This document shows positions 22,251-34,679 of a DNA stretch of 64,000 bases, one piece after another. The position numbers were made by a program, and so were the translations under genes. The notes below the pieces were generated by a model, which was not told the DNA's origin, did no database searches, and saw only the letters and a list, made by a program, of their open reading frames with translations. Numbering within the stretch: position 1 is the first letter of the stretch; every line of letters begins with the position of its first letter. Source of the stretch: Anisus vortex (lineage: Eukaryota; Mollusca; Gastropoda; Planorbidae); the NCBI GenBank assembly GCA_949126835.1, contig OX421508.1, forward strand, positions 15,640,272 to 15,704,271, read 5' to 3'.

Positions 22251-25200
22251 TTTCAAGAAAGAAAATATTCCACATTGCTCAGAAATAAAAGAAACGGAAA
22301 CGACAGAAAAAAAGTAATGTATTAAAGATGTATCTGATCTTGTAGTTGCATTTTCCGTGACTTCATTTCGAAACTGCGCTTCTCTAGGCCAGGCCTACAC
22401 CCGAACAATGGCCATAACAACTACATTGTTAAATATGCCTACCTGGCAACGGCAATCGCAAATCCGAGTCCCATTGTGATGCAGTTCTCTCAAAATCATT
22501 CGAGACATTTCTCCTTCACTTTTACCCTTTATCTCGACTTGAAGAAGCGGAGAAACGACTCTGACACCTTTAGTTTAATTTTCATCAATTTGTACGCAGC
22601 GCAACATATGAACTTTATGAGATAGGCTACGTCTCAGGAGTGCTATCGAAAACAATGCAAACACTTAGATATATGGTTCCCTTGACTTAATCTAATTAAG
22701 CTTTTCTTTCGAACCAATTATATGCCAAAATGATTACGGAACATTTATAGTAACCAATGAATTATACAGCTCTGATTCAATAAGTGCAAGATCCTTTTAA
22801 AGACAATTAACCCCCTTCTCCCAAAGAACTTTATTTCTCCATGGCAAAAAATTAACCATGCAGGCTTAAATTCATTTCGACTTTTGTCATCCACCCCCAT
22901 TCAGCCTTCTCAACAAATGGGGGCTATTGCAATCGTGGAGCGAGAGAGAAAGAAAGAGAGACGGAGATCATGAAAGAGAGCGGCAAACATACAGACAGAC
23001 AAGCAAACAACAATCTTGTAAAACAGACTTATAAGAGTAAGCGGTAGACTACAGATTAGCTGTCCACTGACCTTTTGAAAGGTAGCCTATTTACAATCGG
23101 CTCCAACTTTAGAGGCGTTGGGTCAAGAGGTCAGATGATCCCTAGATTAGGTTGCAGATTTGTGGAGAAGTTAGACCGCTGTCTTAAATTTGGCATTTGA
23201 GAGTAAGATAGCTGCAATTGTCTGTACGCATGCAATGTGTATATTACGTCTCAAGCCTCAAGAATGGTAGGCCTATATGGAAAATATCTCAGCACACTAT
23301 AATGACTACTAAATTGTGTTCTCAAAGGTAGGTCATATATTTATGTGAAAGCCTAGGCTATATACATTAGATCATTGGTTTTATCGTGTTAGTGTAACTA
23401 TGTTCAAATTCATACATTGCCAATCTTTTGGGTGGGCTAGATCAGATATTTAAAAGGTTTGATTTGTAGAAGTGTAGGCCTACATTATAGTAGACCTATA
23501 GGCCTACTTTTAAAAGACATCAGATATGTTCTTGTTATTTTTTTGTTAAATAAAGTAGACATATTATGAAAATAGACCTACATATTGTATATATGCCTAT
23601 ATATATATATACATCTTTGTAAAATAAGGCTTTTTATAGTTTGTTGGTTATCAAGTCTAAATGCAGAAGTAGGTAGGCCTACGTATACCTATATATATAT
23701 TGTGGAATATGATTTTCGTTGTGCTTTTGCTAAAACCCATCCCTAGATTGTCTGATTTTGTGAGAAAGATGCAATCTCAACACCTTCCGACTGATATATT
23801 CGTATTGTAACTAAAAATAAATATTTTACAATAATAATTAGATATTGTTTTGGGGATTATATAGAATATAGGCTATAATATATATATATAGCCTATATAA
23901 TCACTATGTTTTAATTTGTAAAAATGAAAATGCATCTTGCATATCATATAGGCCTATTTACATTAGGCCTACTATTCACAATAGTAGCAAATTAAAATTA
24001 TAAGGTAGCGACAAAAATAATTTTATGGTTTGGGGTCGCCACAACGTGAGAAGCTATATTAAAGGGTCGCGGCTTAAAAAAGATTGGGAACCACTGGTCT
24101 ACACAGAACATAGGCCTAGTTTAAGTTAAGCTTTTTTTTAAGGGAAATATGCCTAACTGTAATTTTCATATGATATAAAAATATAACGTCGAAAAACAGC
24201 GAGCTTGATAGAATTAGATCTATTATTCAAAATAGCCCAAATAAGACTATGAAATGGCTGAATACTATGTGCTCAATTAGAGCACGAAAACACCAGGATC
24301 ACAGGGGAAAAAAAATAGGTCAAGAGCACATTTTGTGTCGAAAAGGTTGACTCCAAAATTTTAAAGTATTGACTGTGTGATGGCTGCGTCTATGAATTAT
24401 CACATATACAAATTTAAGGGGAAAGCCTATTTAGGGCTGTTTCAGTATTTGAAGGTAATATACAATTAGAATTTGAAATATAAAGTAGTTTTATTATGTG
24501 TGCTTTGATTGGCATGATTGTCAATTAATTCGCAGTACAATAGGAAAAGTGTTACAATAAAAAGTCAATTGTCCAAGAAAAAGGTCAGTGTTTTTTTTTA
24601 CAACTTACTCTGAAAGTTACTGGCCTAGTTCTAGTATTTTTAATTCATTTATCTCCGGGATTTACATATATATTTGAGATGCATACTGCAGCTGCATAGA
24701 TTTTATAAATCCTCAACTGACTAACGTCTTTAAAAAATGTAATTAACTTAATAAAATGAGTCGTGATACTATAATTGTCACTATGTCATGGTTAGTCCTT
24801 GAATGTCTTGGTCTACTCTACTTTTTCTAGCTAGGTGACCAGTGTCACTGAGTGTAGGTGAATGAATTTGACTCACTGTGACTGTAAACTATCATTTACT
24901 ATCAAATAGATAGTCAAGACCTGTTATATATAAGAGTCACGAAACTTACCACTGCTGGTACTACTTGTAGTAGTAGTAGTGAAGAGTCATTAAATTAAAA
25001 GCTAAACAAGATTGAATTGTGCATTAAAAAAACAATTAAATTCTTTTACTTTTAATAACTTTTGTATTTTTAATGTGTTAAAATAGCCTTGTCCTGGTGT
25101 AGGCCTATCGATAAATAATAAATATAATATCTAATAAATAATTTATATAAACTTGCAATTTCATCTATAAAAAAGCAACACCCCAACACTTAGGGCCTAC

Positions 25201-25285
25201 ACAGTAGTCCTCTGCCTCTGGGCATTTTGACTTTTATGGTCTAAGTGGCGCCTCTATAGTCTATAGAATTTGGTGCATAATGTCC
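22251..25285. other. Intergenic or PCCA intron 1 sequence, no gene recognised
   Basis: AT-rich DNA dense in TAGGCCTA-type octamers, with a purine-rich GAGA/GAAA tract at about 22938-22985 and TA-rich tracts at about 23596-23612 and 23877-23890. A hAT end is embedded near 24000-24096. The undetected first exon of PCCA could lie in this stretch, but none was recognised. Confidence 0.5.
23998..24096 (-). mobile_element. hAT element terminus
   Basis: Read on the minus strand, the sequence begins CAGTGGTTCCCAATC and continues through GCCGCGACCC, the typical start of Charlie-like hAT elements. The matching opposite terminus was not found, so this is a terminal fragment. Confidence 0.55.
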
Positions 25286-25977
25286 TTCAAAAGCAGGGCT
25301 GTGAAGTTGGAGTCGAGGAGTCGGAGGAAATTTTGGGTACCTGGAGTCTGAGTCGGCAAAAAATTCACAGACTCCGACTCCTACTAAATTTAGATTGGAA
25401 AAAGGCAGGGCTTTATTTATTTTAACAACCGATCAATAGGCCTACATTAGTGACGAGAAAGTAAAGTATCTATTTCTTCCTCTAAGTCCCCATCCCTACT
25501 CAAGTTTCTATCCCTATTGTTATACTATAGTGGGTCGACACACAAAAAAGTCTTTTGAACTAATTTGAAATGCGTCATTAGACTGAACGTCATATAGACT
25601 GCATGGCGCTGGTATTGATGACGCTATACAAGTGCACAAATGACTAATTACCATTATTATTGTTGTTTGTATTGATTTCAAATGCTAGGACATGGCACGC
25701 GCAGTTTTCTCGGAATACTAAACACTGCCTTTGTAGGCTATAAGCCTAGGCCATAGCTCCTAAATAAAACGCATCTTAAGCTACTAGTGTACAAGCATAC
25801 CTTTATTAGAGGCCTAGAGAAGCTTTTACACATTTACGATTCTTTCCTTGTGTAATTTGCGCTCAATAGGCCTACAAAAAAATGCTGCCTTTACGACTTA
25901 TAAATGCGCTACTCACGCAACGCACAATTAGGAGTGGCAATATTTAGGCTATACTTTTCATAGTGTTGTGCTCTGCT

Positions 25978-26483
25978 TAGGGATGTTAAACAAAAACCGG
26001 AATACCGGATTCCGGTTTTGAAACCGAAAACCGGTTTTGATTTTCGCGCCTGTGCTTTATTATTAACGGCACTATTAAATACACATTCTTTTGATTCTCT
26101 TTCAACACATTATTTTACAAGTTACCATAATTATATGCCTCGTCATATGCTTCTTAATATTATGGTCAACAGTAATCGGTAATTTGATTAACACTATTGA
26201 AAAATTGAAAACTATTATCGGTTTTAAACAATTAGCCCAGATTTTTTTTAGTGCTAAAGAATTTTATGGTAAAGTGTACAAAATCATATTGTATTCACAC
26301 AAATCAACCCTTTGAATGCCCTGCAAACACTAATTAAGTTTGAAGTATTTTTCAAATATACCTACAAAACTACGCACATTTGGCTTTTCCGGCATGTGAC
26401 TTGTGACATTGCGGGGGGGGGGGGGGACCAAAATCCAGTTTTAACTGGTTTTATAGAACCGATAACCAGTTTTAACATCCATA
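25978..26483. mobile_element. Nested MITE (TAGGGATGTTAAA termini)
   Basis: Inverted ends TAGGGATGTTAAA and TTTTAACATCCATA, with ACCGG/CCGGTTTT repeats just inside. Flanking octamers GCTCTGCT and GTACTGCT agree at six of eight positions, fitting an aged hAT target duplication. A 13-14-base G run lies at about 26411-26424. Confidence 0.65.
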
Positions 26484-26625
26484 GTACTGCTGTTACAGGG
26501 AACGCAGCGCCCATGTGTAACCTAGCCTCTCACTGGTAAGGGATTAACCGTTTGCCCCTTAGAGTAGCCGATCGTGACCTCTACTGATCAGGCCCCACGA
26601 GAGGGGGGTACAGCCGGTATGCCGT

Positions 26626-27275
26626 CAGACATGCCTACCGTTCCGCTTTTGGCGTATTTGTTCCGCTTTCTTATAAAAAAACACACTTTGTTCCGCCGTT
26701 CCGCTTTCTACTAGTTTTGTTACGCCAAATCGGAAAGTTTAGGTTTTTCATGGGTTGAAATATAGTCCGTGTCTAGGTTGATAAAACAAAGGCACAAATA
26801 AAGTCGCAATGCTATAATTATCATTACTTGGGTTTTCTGGGTTTATTAAAAGAGATATTGTGGGCTTTTCTAACGTTTTTTGCGGTATTACACGTGTTTG
26901 GCAATGAATTTTATTTTCCTTTTTTGTATTGCTAAGATGTGAAAATGTCTAAACGTCCTGGCTCAGAAAGTTTAAATATGACTTGTTCAAACTGTAAAAA
27001 AACTATTCAGTGTTATTGGAAGGAATATTCAGAGGAGTTTATTCAGCAAATGTGAATTTAATGTTCTTTGTAGGCCTACTAGATCTAGATCCATTGCGAA
27101 TTGTCTGTAAAACGTAAGGCTACCTACATTTTAAATAGCTAATGATTTATTTTTTTTTTGTTTTTGTTTTGTTATAAAAGATTGTTAGATAAAGAGTGTT
27201 CCGCTTTTTTGTTGAAAAATCCTCTTTTTCATCAAGATTGTTCCTCTTTTTAGTCCTTAGGGGTAGGCATGTCTG
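26626..27275. mobile_element. Nested TIR element (CAGACATGCCTACC termini)
   Basis: Starts CAGACATGCCTACC and ends GGTAGGCATGTCTG, a perfect 14-bp inverted pair. GTTCCGCTTT motifs lie inside both ends. GCCGT occurs immediately left and one base from the right end, suggesting a short target duplication. Nested within the hAT element at 25294-27511. Confidence 0.65.
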
Positions 27276-27635
27276 CGCCGTACTGGGGCCATCAAGAGTT
27301 TAGGGGGCCAAGAATATTTAAAATTAAATACAGTAAATCCCAGCCAGTAGTCCTGTGGCAATGACATGTAGATGAATGTTGCCTTTCTTTCCTTCAAGGA
27401 ATATACAAAATATATTCGCATATTAATACAGAGGAGTCGGAGTCGTAGTCGGAAGTTAAAAAAAATGAGAAGTCGGAGTTGGAACATTTATCTACCGACT
27501 CCGCAGCCCTGTTCAAAAGTAGGCCTATGGACATTTTTAAAAATTTATTACCAGGGCTTCTTTTCTTCTTTGCATTAATGCAGTGACAGTGTTTTTTTTA
27601 GTGTTGCAGAAAATCAAATCTACTTATAGGCCTAT

Positions 27636-27860
27636 AAAGTAGATTGTGTGTGAAAATTCCAACCCACATTGGTTAAATTAAAGACATGGGCCAGGGGCCT
27701 TTGTCTTATAGTACTTATAGGCCTAAATATTATTTTGGGATTTTGCTTCCTGCACATGTCCTCCCTAGCCAAGTGGTTGGAGTCCCAGACTGGCACACAA
27801 GTGATCTGGGTTTACTTCTCCACTGATGCCACTAACTTAAACACATTTCTTTAAATAAAA
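27636..27860 (+). mobile_element. tRNA-derived SINE (family A, copy 2)
   Basis: Shares the AAAGTAG.TTGTGTG head, a tRNA-like AGCCAAGTGGTTGGAG region, a CTCCACTGAT segment and an A-rich tail with the copies at 8115-8305 (minus) and 35565-35800. Confidence 0.55.
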
Positions 27861-28433
27861 ATATAGAAACTTTTCTAGAAATAGAAAGAATTTGCTGTTT
27901 GTTCTTCATTGTATGCTTAATTGTTACCCGCCAAACACATGGTAATTTAGCTAGCTGAAAAAAAAACTAAAATGTCTAGGAATAATTACAAATATTTTTA
28001 TTTAATGAAATTCCAAGTATCTGCATAAAACATTTTAAGTAAACTGTATTTGAATCATTGTTTCAAATTTTACAAATTACATATTTATATAGCGCTATTC
28101 ATAACAAAGTCTTCGAATGCGCTTTACATTTACCATCTGTTATTAAAACAAATCGAAAAAGTGTGTTTCTATTCTGTTTTAAAAATGTCAGCTTGCTTGA
28201 TTTTGTTTGGGAGTTCATTCCACCACAGAGGTGCTACGACGTTGTAGGAGCGTGCTGCAAATGTTTTTCTTTCTACGCCTGGCACCTTGAGCCGCAGATG
28301 CATTCCGTCCGAACGCAGTCCTCCCCTCCCGGTGTGTGCAGCTCGACCATGGATTGCATCTACTGGGGAGCTTGACCATGAAGGCTTTTATAGAGTATTG
28401 TCAAAACTTTAAATTTTATTCTAAGTGTTATAG

Positions 28434-28933
28434 CAGGGTTCGTACAGCTCCTGGAAACTCCTTGAAACACCTGGAAAACAAAAAGTTGTGTTCCAGGACC
28501 TTAAAACTCCTGGGAAAACTGCATTTAGTCCTGGGAAAATACTAAAAACTCCTTATTTTTCGAGGGAGATTAATTATTAATAAAACAAAATCGTAATCAC
28601 TGTTCTTAGATTGTACTTTCACTTTTCCAGAAAGCCCTACTGGAGTTAACCCTCTTTGTCCCACACAACGTTGATGACACCAGTGATGCCACTCCATGGT
28701 TTTTGTTTTTTTTTACTAGATCTTGTTTTTCTTTTCTATCCAAACTTGGGATGTAGGCTATATAAGTCCCCATAATTCTTGTAAAACAAAAAAAAAAAGC
28801 TGTGTAGCGAGATTACTTTTTTTTTTTTAAAGACCTTTTCAAAAAATTTACTCCTGAAAAACTTCTGGACCACTCCTGGAACACTCCTGGAAAACTCCTG
28901 GAATTTTTAGACAATTTTTCAGTACGAACCCTG
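28434..28933. mobile_element. 500-bp hAT-like MITE inserted in the LINE
   Basis: Termini CAGGGTTCGTACAG and CAGTACGAACCCTG, with multiple CTCCTGGAAA motifs inside each end. TATAG flanks both sides (28429-28433 and 28934-28938). It interrupts the LINE frame between LHWLPI and TLRIKFK, so it postdates the LINE. A second copy lies at 42696-43205. Confidence 0.8.
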
Positions 28934-29357
28934 TATAGGTAGCCAGTGTAGTTTTTTTCAGACATATTGTTGAGTTGTCTTCATTGTTTAGAACAATTTT
29001 TGCAGCCATGTTTTGGACTCTTTGTAGTTTTTTCAAATCACAATCTGGCAGTCCAATGTATAGACAGTTCGCATAGTCTAGATAAGAGATTACCAAGCCC
29101 ACGATTAAGGTCTCACATGCCTCTTTTGTTAGAATATTCCTGATACTTTTTATTATTTGCAGATTCCACATTGCAGATTGAAATTTTTTTTTATTTGCTC
29201 TTTGGGGGTTAGATTTTCATCTAAACATACCCCGAGATATTTATTTTAGCTGATTTTTGGATATTGTCATTGTTGTCTAGTAGATAGTTTGTTTGGCATT
29301 TTTTAATTTGTTGTTTCGATCTGAACAGAATGAATTCAGTTTTTGATGTATTCACTT

Positions 29358-29515
29358 TTAGCCTGTTGCTGTCCATCCATAGCCTGTTGCTGTCCATCCA
29401 TAGCCTGTTGCTGTCCATCTATAGACTGTTGCTGTCCATCCATAGCCTGTTGCTGTCCATCCATAGCCTGTTGCTGTCCATCCATAGCCTGTTGCTGTCC
29501 ATCCATACTTCAATT
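29358..29515. repeat. 21-bp in-frame minisatellite inside LINE RT
   Basis: Seven tandem copies of TAGCCTGTTGCTGTCCATCC plus one base. On the minus strand each encodes MDSNRLW, an expansion of the WM.(S/N)NRLK.N motif that follows YADD in LINE reverse transcriptases. The single-copy continuation KVNTSKTEFILF lies just downstream. Confidence 0.9.
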
Positions 29516-30469
29516 TGTCTTGAGCATTTTTCAAGAGTAGAAATTGCGATAGTTTCATTTTTAGATGGAATGAATTTTATTTTTAGGGCGTGGTCGTCGG
29601 CATATCAATGAAGATCTATGTTTTGTGCAATTTCTTCTTGCATTGTGGATGCATATAATAAAAAGAGCACTGGCCCAGCGCACGAACCCTGTGGAACTGA
29701 AAATATCATTTTTTGTGGTTCAGAGTACGCTTTTCCAACATTTACTTTGCAGCTTCTTTGTCTTAAATAGATGTCAAACAAGTTTAGAGCTTGTCCTTCG
29801 ATGCCAAATTTAGCTTCTAACACAGATACTAGAATGTCATGATCTACTGTATCGAAAACTGCACTTAGATCTATTGCCATCAAAGCAGTTACCTCCTGAC
29901 GTTCCATTGCCCATAAAAGGTAAATCATTAATTTGACCAGAGCAGTTTCGCAACTATAGTGTGGTCTGTATGCAGATTGATAATCCGGAATTAGGTCATT
30001 TTTTATTGCAGTGCTCCATTAGTTGAATGAGAGCTGCCTTGTCTAGAACTTTTGAAAGGAAAGGCAAGTTGCTTACAGGTCTGTAGTTAATAGCAATTAG
30101 ATCTAGCCCAGCCTTCTTAATCAGTGGTCTGATGATTGCGGTCTTCCAGCATGCTGTAAAGGTTCCTTGTTCCAGTGATGAATTTATTATATTTGTTATC
30201 ACAGGAAGAATGCTATCTAGTATCTCTTTGAGTTGATTCGTTGGCATGTAACTTCCTGCTGTCCCAGAGCTCTAAAACTGACTAGTTTTGTAACCCCAAT
30301 GACTGAAGGCTTGTATTTTGGTGTTAAGTTAAGAGCTTCTCTAATTGTTGAGATTTTTTAAAGAAAGAAAATGGGCCTAAATTGGCAAACATGTCTGCTA
30401 GGTCTTGGTCTGTTTTGTTTTCAGGCATGAGATTCTTTCTGCCCAAGTTATTGTTTAGAATTGTGTATA

Positions 30470-31410
30470 GTTCCTTTGTGTCACACTCAGCTTGTTTATG
30501 CCCGTGTTATTGTTGAGGATTATGTATAATTCCTTTGTGTCACACTCAGCTTGTTTATGCCAGTGTTATTGTTTAGAATTTTGTATAATTCCTTTGTGTC
30601 ACACTCAGCTTGTTTATGCCAGTGTTATTGTTGAGGATTTTGTATAATTCCTTTGTGTCACACTCAGCTTGTTTATGCCAGTGTTATTGTTTAGAATTTT
30701 GAATAATTCCTTTGTGTCACACTCAGCTTGTTTATGCCCGTGTTATTGTTTAGAATTTTGTATAATTCCTTTTGTGTCACACTCAGCTTGTTTATGCCCG
30801 TGTTATTGTTGAGGATTTTGTATAATTCCTTTGTGTCACACTCAGCTTGTTTATGCCCGTGTTATTGTTGAGAATTTTGTATAATTCCTTTGTGTCACAC
30901 TCAGCTTGTTTATGCCCGTGTTATTGTTGAGAATTTTGTATAATTCCTTTGTGTCACACTCAGCTTGTTTATGCCCGTGTTATTGTTTAGAATTTTGTAT
31001 AATTCCTTTGTGTCACACTCAGCTTGTTTATGCCCGTGTTATTGTTTAGAATTTTGTATAATTCCTTTGTGTCACACTCAGCTTGTTTATGCCCGTGTTA
31101 TTGTTGAGGATTTTGTATAATTCCTTTGTGTCACACTCAGCTTGTTTATGCCCGTGTTATTGTTTAGAATTTTGTATAATTCCTTTGTGTCACACTCAGC
31201 TTGTTTATGCCCGTGTTATTGTTTAGAATTTTGTATAATTCCTTTGTGTCACACTCAGCTTGTTTATGCCCGTGTTATTGTTTAGAATTTGTATAATTCC
31301 TTTGTGTCACACTAAGCTTGTTTATGCCCGTGTTATTGTTTAGAATTTTGTATAATTCCTTTGTGTCACACTCAGCTTGTTTATGCCCGTGTTATTGTTG
31401 AGGATTTTCT
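30470..31410. repeat. 59-bp minisatellite inside LINE
   Basis: About 16 tandem copies of a 59-bp unit (core TGCCCGTGTTATTGTTTAGA) derived from LINE coding sequence. The unit matches the LINE segment read as ILNNNTGINKLSVTQRNYT. Copies alternate GTTTAGAAT and GTTGAGGAT variants, and one has a 1-bp deletion. Confidence 0.9.
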
Positions 31411-31945
31411 CACCAAGTAGCCTTGTTTTCGTTTCTTTTATCAGTTTGCTGTATTTAGCTCTTTCAACACACATGGCTTTCCACTGGTGGTTTTCTTTAT
31501 ATTGTTTCCAAGTTCTCTCCCTTCTTCGCACAGCACGTTTCTGGTGACCTACTCCTTCATTGAATCATGGGTTGTGATCTCTTGTTGTTATTGTCTTTGT
31601 TCTTTCAGGCGCATGTTGGTCCATTAGTAACCTTACTTTGTCTTCAAAAATATTCACTGATTTGTCTACATCTAATGTTTCACTAACGTCCAACTCTAAG
31701 TCTTTTGTTAGTTTGACTTTGTCTATGTCTTTATATTTCCTGTATGTGATAGTTTTTCTTGTGATGTTCTCTTTAGGAACATTAATCACACTATGTATGA
31801 GGCAATGATCTGATAAATAGTCTTTGTTTTCACATTTATTGATTTTTATTTTCCCTCCGATTTCTGTATGTATCAGGTCTAGGGTGTTACTTGCCTTGTG
31901 TGTTGACTCTGTGACGTGTTGTCACAACTAAAGTTGTACAATTGT

Positions 31946-33416
31946 GAACAAGGTACCTATGGAAATATCAAAACACAGCATACACAGTGAAGCTGAAGGA
32001 AGTTTTAATCCCTCTTAAAGTTGATGCTGTTCATAGTTTTTCTTTTTATCATTGTGTGAATAGATGAATAGCAATAAACACTAATTTAAGATACTTGACA
32101 CTTATATAGTTACATCAATAGTTGCACCCTATATCTTTTTATTTGTTAATTTTTCTATTTAATGTTACATGATCTAGAAATTTTAATAATGGGAGAATAA
32201 TAGTAATGTGGACAGTGTATCAAAACTTTGACAATTTAGTATTTGTATTAATCTAGGACATTTAATCTTTCAATCGAATGTATGAAAATTTGTCTACAAA
32301 GCAAATTTAAATTATTATTTTTGTAAAACTTTTTCAACAAATGTACACTAGTACAATTCAAGGGCATTTACCGTAATTAGCTTGACATTTCATTAAAAGG
32401 ATGTGGACAAATAGAGTATTGAGCTCCTAGCAAGCGTTGTGAAGCTTTCTTATTCTTGTCAAATGTTAACTTTGCCAACACTGGTGTGTTGATATTGTCT
32501 TAGTAATTCCTTTGTGGCACACATGGGTAACAATAGAAATATTTTGGCTGGTGATGGCTTCTGAGAACTAAGAAATATTTTTGTAGACAAAAATACAACT
32601 TAGCAGTTTGCAGTATCCCATTAGATAAGCACCAGACCAATTAAGTCAAACTCTGCTTATATGCCTCAAATATAACAGGCTTTACTGTGAACTGTAAAAT
32701 ACTGTTAGTGCTGCGCTTTAATTTAAACATGACTTTTATATACTGCAATTTGCTACAACCTTCTTTTAAAATTCATTAAATTTCAAATATCAGCTTACTA
32801 TTTAAACTTAAAGAAGCTGTAAAGAAAAAATTAAATTTTAGTATAATTTAAGAATAGCAGAGACCTTAAAAATAATATTTAATAAAAGAAAAAAATAACT
32901 ATACCAATTAATATATACAATTTGTTTATGTTAAAAACAAATTATAATAAATAAAAGACAAAAAAAAACTTATATTATACTCTTCCACAGAAGAATTAAT
33001 AAGAGCAGGCCTTGTATACAATTGCCAAAATACAAACTTGTCTAAATATTTCTAATGTACACAAATCAGTACAGTACAATAAACCTACTCCAGAATGACT
33101 AACTTTATAAAAAGTATCATCCCTATTTATACAAAATCTAATTGCTTGTTCTTGGCTGGACTTGAGATTTAGACGGTTTAGAACAACACAAAACAATGTT
33201 TACAGTTAAGTAAAGTTATCTGTAAAATTTTCCCCAAAATTTAAACAAAATTAAAGGGGTGGGGGATAAAGGCAAGCGGTCAAGCATGACAGTCATCTCT
33301 GGGTTACTTTTGCAGTACACACTCAGGGGGGACTAACTGGTTTAATAACTAATTCCTTGTTTAATTGTGTACTGGATACCTAAATACTTAGTCCAAATGA
33401 GAGATTTCTTCTTCTA
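31946..33416. other. AT-rich DNA, no gene recognised
   Basis: Unique AT-rich sequence between two LINE fragments, with no recognisable coding or RNA gene. It is probably intergenic or part of PCCA intron 1. Confidence 0.5.
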
Positions 33417-33797
33417 TTAGCCAGTCTGCAGAGCTGTTTGCTCTCTTGCAGTCAATGCCAGACAAACATATTTACATGTTTTTTTCAGTTGTTCAATACT
33501 GCTATATAGTGTGTTGGTAAAGGTAGGTTGACGGGGGAGCAGAGTGTATCTGAGATCGGTTAGCTCAGGGCATTCGAGCAGGAAGTGGTCTACAGTTTCT
33601 TGTGGGCAGGGGCAAAGTCTGCAGTTAGGTGGGTGAGTTGGGTTTATTCTATTTAAGTGTGAGTTGAGTGCTATATGTCCTGTTCTCAACTGGAATATAG
33701 TGCATTTTTCTTTGCGGTGGAGGAACTTTATGTTGTCTGGATCCAGGATGTGACAATTCCACTGAGTATTCCCAGAGTCTAAAAAACTAAATGGCAC
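33417..33797 (-). pseudogene. LINE ORF2 C-terminal fragment (zinc-knuckle end)
   Basis: A 126-codon minus-strand frame contains QLRTGHIALNSHL, then a C-x2-C..H..C motif (CRLCPCPQETVDHFLLEC). This arrangement is typical of the C-terminal end after the RNase H domain in Jockey/R1-type LINEs. No upstream reverse transcriptase is attached, so it is a truncated or rearranged copy. Confidence 0.6.
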
Positions 33798-34035
33798 AAC
33801 TGAGTGTCATAACCATTTGCAGAGCTCAGTGGATGGCGGAGATTGGACCATAGGCCAGCCCCACCTCGGTACAACTCAGCCCTGACTCAATGCAGCCTGA
33901 TCTCAGAGTACAACTCACAGGTGCTGTGCACAAAACCAAAAACTCTCTTGAACTGCGGGGTTTGAAAAAAGCCGCAAAGGAAACCCCAGAATAACAATGC
34001 CAGAGAAACCAAATGAGAGATAAAAGTGGTTAGAA

Positions 34036-34615
34036 ATATATTAAAAGTACCTTGGTATCCAGACATAAATCAAGTTTTAATATGACATTATATTAAAAGT
34101 AACTTGGAATCCAGACATAAATTATGTTTTAATATGACATTATATTAAAAATACCTTGGTATCCAGACATAAATTATGTTTTAATATGACATTATATTAA
34201 AAGTACCTTGGTATCCAGGCATAAATTATGTTTTAATATGACATTATATTAAAAGTGCCTTGGTATCCAGACATAAATTATGTTTTAATATGACATTATA
34301 TTAAAAGTACCTTGGTATCTAGACATAAATTATGTTTTAATATGACATTATATTAAAAGTACATTGTTCTCCAGACATAAATTATGTTTTAATATGACAT
34401 TATATTAAAAGTACCTTGGTATCCAGACATAAATTATGTTTTAATATGACAATATATTAAAAGTACATTGGAATCCTGACATAAATTATGTTTTAATATG
34501 ACAATATATTAAAAGTACATTGTTCTCCAGACATAAATTATGTTTTAATATGACAATATATTAAAAGTACATTGTTCTCCAGACATAAATTATGTTTTAA
34601 TATGACATTAATTAT
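34036..34615. repeat. 52-bp minisatellite upstream of the first PCCA exon seen
   Basis: About 11 copies of a 52-bp unit (core CCAGACATAAATTATGTTTT) ending about 65 bp before the acceptor of the exon at 34680. Confidence 0.9.
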
Positions 34616-34679
34616 GTTTTATCATTGCTGTTGTAAATGATTGTTTTATTGATGATTTAATAATGCTTTTCTTTCCCAG

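Larger units (their letters stand above)
25294..27511. mobile_element. hAT element (CAGGGCTGTG termini) with nested insertions
   Basis: Termini CAGGGCTGTG and a CAGCCCTG end are flanked by a perfect 8-bp target duplication TTCAAAAG (25286-25293 and 27512-27519), diagnostic of hAT. GAGTCGGAGTCG-type subterminal repeats lie inside both ends. A short relative of the same family (353 bp) is at 40053-40405. The extra length here comes partly from two nested elements (25978-26483 and 26626-27275). No transposase frame was recognised, so it is non-autonomous. Confidence 0.85.
28040..31945 (-). pseudogene. Dead CR1/L2-like LINE with internal minisatellites
   Basis: The minus strand reads a non-LTR retrotransposon ORF2 in order: endonuclease tail (YLSDHCLIHSV near 31830), a linker with RRRERTWKQY (31531-31340), RT fingers with YRPVSNLPFLSKVL (30247-29996), palm AIDLSAVFDTVDHDI and VPQGS (29928-29605), YADD (29604-29593), WMDSNRL, YLDYANCLYIGLP (29171-28848), LHWLPI, then after a MITE TLRIKFK and APLWWNELP, and a GCGCTATATAAA-bearing 3' end. 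Stops (for example the codon just before YADD) and frameshifts show it is dead. Minisatellites have grown in it at 29358-29515 and 30470-31410. CR1/L2-group placement is from these motifs. Confidence 0.8.

Noticed and set aside
22440..22545. Possible minus-strand first exon (ATG TCT CGA.. ending CAG/GTAGGC)
   Set aside because: A 22-codon frame before a good donor, but no family was recognised and no partner exon was found downstream.
28050..28545. Plus-strand frames of 65-105 codons
   Set aside because: They lie opposite the decayed 3' end of the minus-strand LINE and its MITE and show no domain.
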